Assembly (NCBI GenBank): GCA_005281725.1
Contig: SSBO01000129.1
Coordinates: 1 to 10,109, forward strand
Direction: 5' to 3'
Origin: Wuchereria bancrofti
Taxonomy: Eukaryota > Nematoda > Chromadorea > Rhabditida > Onchocercidae
Length of the DNA stretch: 10,109 nucleotides
Under the pieces are notes generated by a model. It was not told the origin of the DNA and ran no database searches. It saw only the letters and a program-made list of their open reading frames with translations. Every line of letters starts with the position of its first letter. Position 1 is the stretch's first letter. Of the stretch, positions 1 to 8,054 are shown piece by piece. The position numbers and the translations under genes are program-made.

Positions 1-139
1 TAGGTATTTCTTTGTTACAATAGTCTATTACATGCATTTAATTCTCACATATCTCATACAGTATAATGTGTGTAAAGCGAGGTTAATTTACGAACAAAGA
101 GATGATTCATATACTGCTTCTCCTCGCTTTCCAGCGACA
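1..139. repeat. 139-bp dispersed repeat, copy 1 (cut by window edge)
   Basis: This stretch matches 7238-7376 at a constant offset of 7237 with no indels. The only differences are at 4, 23 and 91 (136 of 139 identical), and the match stops sharply at 140/7377. The left end is unknown because the window begins here. Inside, an 8-bp inverted repeat (AAAGCGAG at 74-81, CTCGCTTT at 123-130) could fold into a hairpin. The plus strand is open in one frame from position 2 to a TAA at 169-171, including a hydrophobic run. The minus strand is also open in one frame across 88-139. It could be a small non-autonomous element, or a duplicated exon. Direct repeats of target type cannot be tested with one end missing. 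Confidence 0.85.
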
Positions 140-195
140 AGTGCTATGATAGAATTGTTTTCATAACCTGGTAAATGCTCACAAATATCTGACCG

Positions 196-416
196 ATGTT
201 TAATGTTTTCTCGTTTGTCTTTCTGTCCCTGAGGAGAATTGCAATGGCCATCGTGTTTTTTATATCCTATCTTATCCAGTTTCTATCGCCGTGAAAGGTT
301 GAACAGTAACAAAGCCCTAAGAAATGCAGTAATCATTATAACTATCTCTAGTACTTTCCTGTCCAGTTTTTCAACAACACTTTACTTGATCGTTGTACCA
401 GACACTTATTGATAAA
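196..416 (+). pseudogene. Possible decayed multi-pass membrane protein fragment
   Basis: Two overlapping hydrophobic reading frames lie here. One runs from an ATG at 196 to a TGA at 292-294 and contains the stretch RIAMAIVFFISYLIQFLS. The second continues in another frame, with FYRRERLNSNKALRNAV at about 281-331 followed by a second hydrophobic run and a TGA at about 414-416. The pattern of hydrophobic helix, basic loop, then hydrophobic helix resembles the end of TM5, loop and TM6 of a seven-helix receptor interrupted by a frameshift. No family-defining motif is visible and no ATG begins the second frame, so this may be chance in AT-rich DNA. It could belong to a gene starting left of the window. 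Confidence 0.25.
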
Positions 417-1440
417 GGTGATTTCATGGTCACAACAGATTCAACAAGAGGTATGAATGAGGAAGAAGTACAAATGAGTCAGGGAATAATGTTATTGGTT
501 TTGCAAAATTTGAAGAAAGTGTAACGTAACAGAGTGAATTTGTATGAATTGGGTGCAGAGGAGCAGTTGAATTTCTCGTTGAATTATTATCATAGATTAT
601 TACTTCCTTAACGAAACTAAGCCTCTCTTCTTGGTAAACCCCCTTGAAAATATGCATTAATGAATTGAAGTATAGATATGGTAATGTGTTGACAACAACT
701 TTACGGTAAAGCTTTTAGCAACAATAAATTGAATTTTCTATATGTAACTTGTTGTTGAGGAGGAACCAAAGTCTGACTATTGCTGGAAAGAACTCCATTT
801 TTATCAATTTTTCGAGGATTTTTTTAATTTTAATCTCAATTCAAGCAGACAGGAGAGGAGATGCCTAATACAATGAGCAAGGAAAGTGCGCTGATGACAA
901 ATCGGATCATTTAGTCTGAAAAGTTTTGTTATATATGTATATATATACCAGTTTGCTATATGAGGTCCCGGATGGTCGGTTTTTAACGTTCCTGAATCAC
1001 TGTTCCTGATCATGCAGTGATTAATCATTTCACCATACCAAAATGATGACTGTATTAGCAGTTAGAAGAATTTTTAAAAAATATTATAGAAGCGAACAAA
1101 ATAAATGATGTCTTGAGGTTATTCACACCACTTATTTGTTAGTGTTATAAATGATTTACAAGATCTCAGAATGACCGGAGTAGATTCGACTCTGATACCT
1201 TCAATTATATATGTTTATTTTTCCAACTTCTATTCCCTAAATTGTCCACTCTCCTCTAAGTTATTTCATTGCTGTTAATGTTAAAATTTTATTCTGTATA
1301 TTGCTTGAAATATTTTCAATCATTATTGTTGACTGCAGCATATTCCTTCCTATCTTATAACTGAATAATTCTGTGAAAATTAAAGCGTTTTTAGCTATGT
1401 CTCAACTGATCTCAGCTGCACGTCCTTTAAGTGAGACTTA
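417..1440. other. Intergenic, nothing recognised
   Basis: No coding-like frame, RNA gene or repeat family was recognised. Open frames on the minus strand at 430-657 and 804-1028 have no domain-like composition and are treated as chance. A TA-rich dinucleotide tract lies at 930-947. Confidence 0.6.
930..947. repeat. TA-rich simple repeat
   Basis: This is an alternating TA tract with a single G interruption (TATATATGTATATATATA). It is nearly self-complementary and looks like ordinary low-complexity intergenic DNA. Confidence 0.7.
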
Positions 1441-1892
1441 ATGTTTGCTATAGAAAAAGTACAGAATCACTACCCACTAGTTGACCATTCTGTTTGCGAT
1501 AATACGCTTTGTATTATTGCTTTACTTGCTACGACTGTTGCAATCGTGATCCATTGCATTATTGCGCCATTCCTTTGTTCAATAGGCAATATTTTTGTTT
1601 CAATGCGTTAGTCGGCGATTGCTTGAATTTTTGCGCTTTTGCATTTGGTATGCTTACATTCCCTGCCCACTTTAAAGAAGATACAAGATGGTGAGGCGAA
1701 CAAGGCTACACTACGTTACATGCAGCGTTCAGCATCTATCAAAAATATAGCTTAAAAGAGCATATAAATAAAGTAAATGCAATCCTTATAAATCACTTTG
1801 ATATAACTTCTCGGTCAGAAATTTTGTTGAAGCATCCTGAAACTCTTTCATTTTCAGTTCTCATCATACTTCAAATGTGTTCAAACATATAG
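1441..1892 (+). pseudogene. Broken class A GPCR fragment (TM1, TM2, ECL1)
   Basis: From an ATG at 1441 a frame of 56 codons runs to a TAG at 1609-1611. After a polar N-terminus it has a long hydrophobic helix ending in a Gly-Asn pair (LCSIGNIF), which fits TM1 with Asn1.50. The next helix continues in a different frame from about 1599 (ALVGDCLNFCAFAFGML), with an Asp placed like Asp2.50 of TM2. That frame is stopped once by TGA at 1692-1694, then stays open to TAG at 1890-1892. Just past the stop it reads HAAFSIYQKYSL, which resembles the loop between TM2 and TM3 in nematode peptide receptors. The intracellular loop between TM1 and TM2 is missing at the frame slip. No TM3 or DRY motif follows. 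The homology call comes from motif layout only. Confidence 0.45.
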
Positions 1893-1938
1893 GAGAGAAA
1901 AGCAAGCTAGCTAGAGTAGCTTGCTTCTCTTTCTCATG
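1888..1938. other. Imperfect hairpin upstream of the receptor gene
   Basis: AAGCAAGCTA at 1900-1909 pairs perfectly with TAGCTTGCTT at 1917-1926 across a 7-base loop. The stem continues outward with one A/C mismatch (1899/1927), then mostly paired bases including G-T wobbles, another mismatch at 1891/1935, and pairing again to about 1888/1938. At about 51 bases it is shorter than a usual nematode pre-miRNA. It lies about 130 bases before the receptor start codon, so it could also be a structured 5' leader or a simple DNA palindrome. Confidence 0.5.
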
Positions 1939-2066
1939 CTACATCATATTCCATTTGGTAATGCATCTGAAGATCTGTTTTGAAAAAAAAAATTGCTTGA
2001 CATTAATTTTATTACTATATACATAGTTAAAACAAGTGAATAAAAGTGATTACATGGAGATGTGAA

Positions 2067-5000
2067 ATGCTGGCAATGGTTGATCCGTTAGTGCTAACAG
2101 CGGAAGCATTGGCACGAGCAGCGGTGATACTTTTTGTCGGTTTATTGTTAATGTTCTCGGCAGTTATTTCCATAACGATAACCCTATGCAACGATACACT
2201 ATGTGATGTTATCAGTTATTATATGGTTTGTTGACATTACAATTTTCTTAATAAATTGCTACATTTGGATTTTAGATTGTGGTTGTGGGGCGCACATTCT
2301 AGGTTCAGTATTTTTACCTCCTTGAGTGGTCAAAAGTCATTCACAACAAAGACGAAATTTTTTATTGTCAAATTAATACCTATTAGAATTGGGCTTCTAT
2401 TTATACTATCATCTCTTGGAGCCCTAAATTCACAAAGTATCTTAATAATTTGATTTTATGTGCAATAGGCTGTCCCCTCTTTCTCTTTATGTTCTGTATT
2501 CATTTTTAAAATTCTTACCTATCATTGAGTTTATTTCGAAAACCCATCTAGTGAGTACAAAGAACAAAAAAAGCTTATATGGAATCAAATTTATAAAAAA
2601 GGGGACGGAACACTTTTATTGACTTTTGCACTTTAATTTCCATAAATTGCTGGAATTTAAATAGTTTTGCAGGTTTCTTTGTCTGCTGCAGATTTATTAT
2701 GTTCAGTGGCAATAATACCCGCTAGCATATACAGTGCTTTAGCACCAGATTGGCAATTTATGGGTGATAATTCATTGGTTTGTAAGTGCTCAGTATATTT
2801 AGAAATAGTTCTGTTCGCTAATACTGCTTATACCCTCGCATGGATTGGCATAGACCGATATGCTGCTTTAATGAAACCTCAAAGGTGGGTTAATTGTTTC
2901 TATCTTTTAAATTTGCAGTTAATACTATCCGTTTTTCCCTCTGAAAGTAGTCTGATATGCGATGGAATTCTTTCTTGGAGAGTTGAATTTTTTAGAAGAA
3001 TACTATGGTATTTTCGTCACTAGAACTTTCGTTTTGCTTATTTTCTTTAACAAATTAGACTTATAGACGTTTGTAACCTATATTTCGCAGAATCAACGAA
3101 TATAGGCACTGTCGTGGAGTGTGTCGATTGCCAGATATTTTATTTGATTTCAAACTTGGGTAATTAAACCAACAAAGTAATGCGCAATGAAAGATATGAT
3201 TATAAGTAGTAAGGTATTGTCGAAGGCTAACTCAAAACGTAGAAAGGAAGGAATGACCAAAGAATGACCGAAAGAATGAATTACAAGATTGAATGCCCAA
3301 AAGCTTTTTTGGAGGAATGTCTATTAGCTTATATACGGAAGAGAATGACAGTTGGGATCTAGGGAAGAGATTTGATTTATGAAAAACGAAGATTATTAAC
3401 AGCTGGTCCTTTGTAGTGAAAAAGAGAAAGTAATCAATTAATGGATTAAAGATCTTGACTTAGATTAATTATAGATGCGAAATTATTTGGTGATTGATTG
3501 ATCAAACAGCTGGCAAATATTAGGATTTGACTGTAATTTAAGAGTGCCGTTTTTACGACAGGCACTTTTGTAAACATCATTGCTTATACATAAAGCTCGC
3601 CTTCTCTAAACATTCACTTAGATTTAAATATATTCAAAGACTGAGCACTATAAATAACTTGGTGATTTGGAGCCTACATGTTTCCTTTACTCTCTTGCCG
3701 TTAAGTTGTCCTATCTTTCATTCTGTCCAGGTACGAGGCGGAGCAAACCATAACGAGGTGTAAATGTTGGATTGCGTTCACATGGAGTAGCACTGTACTC
3801 TTCTCGTTGCCTATTATTGTTGCTCGCATGAAGGTATCATTTTTATTTTTGTTTTTTACAATGCCACGACTACTGTTCCGTGCATTTTGTAAGTCCTTAT
3901 TGAACTACATAACTAAAAATACTAAAAATGATTTTTAATAGTCACAATAGATGTCAACCACCATTTGATAACGAGATGCTATATTTAATGTTACTTTTAT
4001 TTCATTATAATATGTATTCTAGGACTATGTAAAATTATTTGGATAAAGTGCGTAAGTGAAAAACAGAGTCTTTATCCATTAAAATTTAAAATTAAATGGT
4101 AAAAATTATTCTCCGACCATATGCTTCATACTTTGGAATTTCACACTTAATTCTTCTAGGTCTCTTATTATCACGCAGCCGAATTGTGCCTGCTTGACTG
4201 GTCAGCAACAACGGCTTATAGTGTAACATTAGCCTTACTTATTCTAGTACCTTCTACATGCAGTATATTATTCACTTATTGTTCAATTTTCTGGGCTATG
4301 CGAAATTCACATATGGTTAGTTTTTTGTTTCATTTAACATTTCTTATATTTTTTGGGAATAGCGTGCTCTTGTTGAGGCATTCAATTAGCATTTGTTCAA
4401 CATGGATGGATAACACTACTAGCCATATCATGTTATAATTCAAATATCTGAAGATAATAAAATGTGGTCGTCTGCTGGTAGCCTAAAATCTAATAGTAGC
4501 TTTTTTCTATTTCTTCCGAGGATTTTTGCAAGAAAACGATGTATTCTCCAATGTAAAATGGTCGGGTAAAACACTTCAAGAAATCGGCGTTTAGAAATTT
4601 AGAATTTTTCTTCTCTCTGTTCTGATGCAATGAATATTGTAATTTGAAAAGCACATTTAATATCCTAGAACTCAAAAATTGTGCCGTTTTTATTATTCAT
4701 TGTTTTTTTTTTTAATAGTAAGGAGACATTATATGAAGTGCATTCAAAAGAATACACTGGCGAAAAACGTCCACATCCAAAATCGGAATTTCTAGAAATA
4801 TATCGTAATATCATAAAATTATAAAATGTAGAAGAAAAATTTTCTGATTTATTGACATATATGTGTTATACATATATGTGCCATTGATGCATAATTGTCG
4901 GAAGGATAATAATCCAAAAAATATTTTTGCTAAGATGGATTTTTCGTTTCAGTATAGCTTAGAAACTTCATAATTTATACTTTTCCTGTGATAGCTGCTA

Positions 5001-5741
5001 TTTCAACCTTGAATTTTAAGGTAGAATTGATACAATTTGTTGATAGGTATTTAGAAAGACGCCCGAACAGTCAAAAATGATCACCCTAACAAAAAATGCA
5101 TTAAATTTTTTTTCAGTATCCTTTTTTTATTTCTTTATTAGCATAATTAGAATATCAAAATATATGAATTTCCACTACTGTCACCACATTACAATGATAT
5201 GTTCAAATCAAGTTTTTTTCTGGAATTCTCATTGAAGAATTTTAGTTGTAATGCAGATGTCATGTGAATGTCGCCGGTCACAGATATTTCTCAGTGAGAA
5301 ATACTTAGTGAAATTCTTCAAGCTGTTATTGTCTCTTATTTTTTTTCTTGTGAATTTATGTTGAAAATATAATGGTAATTGCAGCTTGAAGACAATCAAC
5401 GTTTGTTACTGGAAACGGATCACAATTTTGCTCTTTCCTTTTTCGTGCTCGTTGCTTTCATTCTCTCTTGGCTGCCCGTTATCGTGGTTCGTTTCGTCCC
5501 GCGATCGATGCTTAATCCAGCAGATCTATCAACGGTGGATTTCGTTTTTGTATGGCTTGCGATTGGTGGACCCTCCTCAAAATTGCTCATTTCATTGTTC
5601 ATAAATCAGGAATTTCGTTCGGCACTCTGTCAATATATCTGTTCTCTATGTCCATGTTGCTGTTTAGCACCACCAGATGTTCGTCAAAGGCGCCGACTGG
5701 AATATAGGAGCCTTTCTGACCGACGAACCTATTTTAGCTAA
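2067..5741 (+). CDS. Orphan rhodopsin-family (class A) GPCR, five exons
   Basis: Seen: exons 2067-2225, 2673-2884, 3731-3833, 4160-4315 and 5385-5741 join in frame with canonical GT-AG introns (447, 846, 326 and 1069 bases) to give 328 residues. TM1 spans about 17-40. TM2 has the Asp2.50-like motif SAADLL (57-62). Cys90 before TM3 and Cys168 in the second extracellular loop can form the usual disulfide. The DRY motif is Asp114-Arg-Tyr. TM5 is about 173-203, and TM6 carries SWLP (238-241), matching the CWxP switch. TM7 precedes a helix 8 NQEFR (284-288) and a cysteine cluster (296-303) suitable for palmitoylation. Odd: the TM1 Gly-Asn is replaced (Ser31-Ala32), and TM7 has no NPxxY. Inferred: a plasma-membrane receptor coupling to G proteins; the ligand is unknown. 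The start at 2067 gives a short N-terminus, so an upstream exon may be missing; a second ATG at 2076 is possible. I do not recognise the subfamily. Confidence 0.85.
2226..2672 (+). other. Receptor intron 1
   Basis: The donor GTTTGT follows codon Met53 and the acceptor is TTTTGCAG. Joining at phase 0 recreates the TM2 entry motif [13 protein letters not shown], which fits the family. A plus-strand open frame at 2256-2453 inside it has no recognisable domain. Confidence 0.8.
3149..3170 (-). other. SL1 spliced-leader sequence, 21 of 22 bases
   Basis: Read on the minus strand from 3170 down, the first 21 bases equal the nematode SL1 exon (GGTTTAATTACCCAAGTTTG then A). Only the last base differs (A instead of G). 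It is not a working SL RNA gene: the sequence that follows is ATCAAATAAAATATC, with no GT donor after the leader and no clear Sm-binding site, and no 5S gene is nearby. It lies inside the receptor's second intron, antisense. Likely sources are a reverse-transcribed trans-spliced mRNA whose body has decayed, or a pseudogene of an SL RNA gene. Confidence 0.85.
3251..3280. repeat. Short imperfect tandem GAATGA repeat
   Basis: Three units beginning GAATGA occur in a row (GAATGACCAAA, GAATGACCGAAA, GAATGAA) in a purine-rich part of the receptor's intron 2. Confidence 0.5.
3540..3569. other. Small hairpin in receptor intron 2
   Basis: AAGAGTGCC (3540-3548) pairs with GGCACTTTT (3561-3569), with one G-T wobble and a 12-base loop. 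The downstream arm ends in only four T bases. No known role. Confidence 0.35.
4855..4880. repeat. Two 11-bp direct repeats, each palindromic
   Basis: ACATATATGTG occurs at 4855-4865 and 4870-4880 with a 15-base period. The inner ten bases of each are self-complementary. No function is evident. Confidence 0.6.
5232..5321. repeat. 11-bp inverted repeat enclosing a palindrome
   Basis: TTGAAGAATTT (5232-5242) is the exact reverse complement of AAATTCTTCAA (5311-5321). Between them lies a second palindrome, TATTTCTCA-G-TGAGAAATA (5285-5303). The 90-base unit ends about 65 bases before the acceptor of the last receptor exon. It could be a tiny inverted-repeat element or a local fold in the transcript. 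Confidence 0.5.
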
Positions 5742-7172
5742 TATTTTAATTAAACACTAGGACCTATTAAGTTAACTCAAAACTTTTCAGATTTTAAAGT
5801 TCATGTGAATTATATTATTGTTATATGGCACTTAACGTGTCTACCCTTCCGTCTAGTCACTTGTTTCCTGTGTGAAAGATCTAAGCTCATGTCGCTGCTG
5901 AATTCTTAAAACGAGAAGAATATCGACTGCAAATTTCACCTTTTTATCTTGTTCCAATATACCACTGTTATTTTCGAGATCCTGCTCATTTTAATTGGTC
6001 TTTCCAGACCGAAGTTCTTTCGTATTACTTTCCTTAAAAGGTAATGTAGAATAGAACATTTTCTGGATATTCATAGATAACGCTGTTTCTCTCCGTTTTT
6101 TGCTTTGGAGGGAGATGGAAAATTTAAATGTCAGAATCCATGGAAGACTCCTATTTCCTATCTCGAAACAGCTTCTTTTCAAAGAACTGTATTTTTTAAT
6201 TTATGATATTTAAATTGCCATAAACATTGGTCACCATAATTAAAAGTTAGCCATTGAATGGTTTGCTAACATTTGTGCAATGGAAATCATTAATTTCTGT
6301 TAATCACCTGTCTTCAGCGCAAGCAGAAAGCAGAAAGTCTTGAACAGTAGGATGCAATACTCAGGATAATTGATTATCCAATTCAGTTCAGAAATTCAAT
6401 ATCTCCCATCTAGGTGAATGCTTGTGCGCAACCTACTTATTTACCCATTTCGCTTATTTTTTGCATTCCTCATCGAAATTCACTTTCTATTTCCATAATT
6501 CTTTATTATTTTTAAACTAATAGGTTTTTATGGTTTTTGTAAAGATACTCCGTATAGGCTTAAGAAGATATTTTTGTTACAGCAATTAGTCCTTAGTAGA
6601 TTTCATCTGGCTTGAATATATTCAATAAAAAAAAAATAATGCGATTAAACCACTAACATTTATGCTACTATTTTAGAATATCCTGGGACGTTTCTGCTCT
6701 CTTAAGATTTTGTAGTTTTTTTGATTTTCTGCTAAAGAAATGTGGTTAGGAATTACAGTTGCTGTTTCACTGTCATAATTTGTCATGTAACATCCGATCG
6801 AAGATGAGAAACTTTGTTATGGATTCAAAGATGATGTGTGATCCTTGTCGTGTCGAAAAACTCATTCTACCTAGAATCTACCCAGATTTACAAGTTTATG
6901 TGCTCGGAATAATTTCCCAGATGAGACTGTTTCTGCTTCCAAAATGAAATATTTAGAGCGTGTCGTCGTTTTCTATAGCTGTGACAAAATTTTGACTGTT
7001 TGGGTAATTAAATCTTTATTTAACAAAAAACAAATCAGCATCATAATAGCGCATTATACATATCGCACGGATGCAACACAGTTATAAAACGCTAAACATT
7101 ACTAGAGAGCTGAAACCCCAACCACACTATAAATGGACGATTGCAAAAAAAAAATGATTAATTGCAATTAAG
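5742..7172. other. Intergenic, nothing recognised
   Basis: This is the downstream flank of the receptor. An AATAAA hexamer at 6624-6629 within an A run is too far from the stop (about 880 bases) to assign confidently as its poly(A) signal. Open frames at 5991-6182 (minus) and 6759-6947 (plus) have no recognisable features. No RNA gene or mobile-element protein was seen. Confidence 0.55.
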
Positions 7173-7237
7173 TTGGAGTTAATTGAGACTATAGATCATA
7201 AATGTGAATTTGGGAATAAAGGAAATTTGTTTAAGGA

Positions 7238-7376
7238 TAGATATTTCTTTGTTACAATAATCTATTACATGCATTTAATTCTCACATATCTCATACAGTA
7301 TAATGTGTGTAAAGCGAGGTTAATTTATGAACAAAGAGATGATTCATATACTGCTTCTCCTCGCTTTCCAGCGACA
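7238..7376. repeat. 139-bp dispersed repeat, copy 2
   Basis: This is the complete internal counterpart of 1-139, with 136 of 139 bases identical in the same orientation. It sits inside a plus-strand open frame of 84 codons (7173-7427) that reads through the whole repeat into unique DNA on both sides. In that frame the three differences give two silent changes (Arg, Tyr) and one Ile/Val change. On the minus strand the 91/7328 difference is also silent (Ser) in the frame ending at 7325. These patterns are compatible with a duplicated coding exon, but three sites are too few to show selection. Confidence 0.85.
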
Positions 7377-7406
7377 GAGCGTGACTCGATCGAGCTACTG
7401 GTTATT
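7325..7406 (-). other. Candidate terminal exon on the minus strand
   Basis: Read on the minus strand, a strong nematode-like acceptor (ACTAATATTTTCAG, ending at plus position 7407) is followed by 26 open codons ending in TAA at 7327-7325. The peptide includes SRSVAGKRGEAVYESSLCS. The part from about 7376 downward is shared with the repeat copy at 1-139, where the same frame and stop are kept. No upstream exon was found and the family is not recognised, so this may be chance. Confidence 0.2.
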
Positions 7407-7985
7407 CTGAAAATATTAGTGTCGTGACTTCGAATTTCAACTTTTGCTGTTCGGAACTAGCTGTACTTGAAAACATTTTCAAAGTGAATATATAGAGCAT
7501 CAAATAAATCATAAGAGCAATGTTTCAAAGTTGTCATTGTACCGCACATTCAGTCATAGATTTCATGAGAACCGATGTTTCGTAGAGGAAACCAGTCTCC
7601 GTCATTCCAAGTTTAGAAATCATCAATACGGGGTGTTGCGCACTACTATTAGCAACTAATTTTCTTCTAAAACTAATATGCCCGAATCGGGAAAAATACT
7701 AAACCATCGTATTGTATGGCTTGCATACATGTAGTCAGGTATACGGTATAAACATTGCACACTGTAGAACTACTTTTGATCTTTCGCTTGAAGCTTTAAT
7801 TTTTCATTAAGTATCGACAATTTTTAACGAAGAGGTTTAGCGTGGTATTGTCGCGTAGTCAGTGCAGTTTTCATTTTTAATTTTTTTTTTTGACATTCAG
7901 AGTTGATATAGGGTTCACTTAAAGATGACATTTTAGTAGTTTGTGCTTGTTGTAGACTCATTCCTGACTGGATTGTCCCGTATAG
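7407..7985. other. Intergenic, nothing recognised
   Basis: This is the presumed upstream region of the 4EHP pseudogene. No TATA-like or other promoter element could be assigned with confidence. A T-rich run occurs at about 7878-7890. Confidence 0.5.
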
Positions 7986-7995
7986 TGCTTTTCAG
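7986..7995 (+). promoter_or_regulatory. Possible trans-splice acceptor for the 4EHP copy
   Basis: GTGCTTTTCAG ends at 7995, about 60 bases before the first ATG of the 4EHP homologue. A TTTTCAG without an upstream coding exon is what a spliced-leader acceptor looks like in nematodes. It could equally be the acceptor of an untranslated first exon's intron. Confidence 0.4.
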
Positions 7996-8054
7996 GTAAA
8001 TACGGTGACCTAATTTGTATTACGTTGGAAACGCTTGTTGAAGGAGAGCCTAAA

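Larger units (their letters stand above)
2885..3730 (+). other. Receptor intron 2, carrying an SL1 fragment
   Basis: The donor is AG|GTGGGT and the acceptor CTGTCCAG, phase 2, rejoining an Arg codon just after the DRY region. Besides the antisense SL1 match at 3149-3170 it holds a short GAATGACC-type tandem stretch (3251-3280) and a hairpin (3540-3569). Confidence 0.8.
4316..5384 (+). other. Receptor intron 4, AT-rich with inverted repeats
   Basis: The donor is ATG|GTTAGT and the acceptor TAATTGCAG, phase 0, in the third intracellular loop of the receptor. It holds two copies of ACATATATGTG (4855-4865, 4870-4880) and an 11-bp inverted repeat spanning 5232-5321. A minus-strand open frame at 4490-4675 shows no recognisable domain. 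Confidence 0.75.

Noticed and set aside
430..1028. Two minus-strand open frames (430-657 and 804-1028)
   Set aside because: No motif, helix pattern or splice context supports them.
2667..3023. Open frame of 118 codons over the receptor's second exon
   Set aside because: It begins inside the splice acceptor and runs past the donor at 2885 into intron; the exon limits 2673-2884 explain the homology.
5386..5604. Overlapping frames on both strands across the last receptor exon
   Set aside because: These are shadows of the well-supported receptor frame and lack its motifs.
6624..6629. AATAAA as the receptor's poly(A) signal
   Set aside because: It sits in an A run about 880 bases after the stop codon, so assignment would be guesswork.
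6759..6947. Plus-strand open frame of 62 codons in the intergenic region
   Set aside because: No recognisable domain, no flanking splice evidence, and of a length expected by chance; the opposite strand is about equally open.
7000..7012. A second SL1-like core, TTGGGTAATTAAA
   Set aside because: Only 13 contiguous bases match, and the leader's 3' part does not match at all, so chance in AT-rich DNA is likely.
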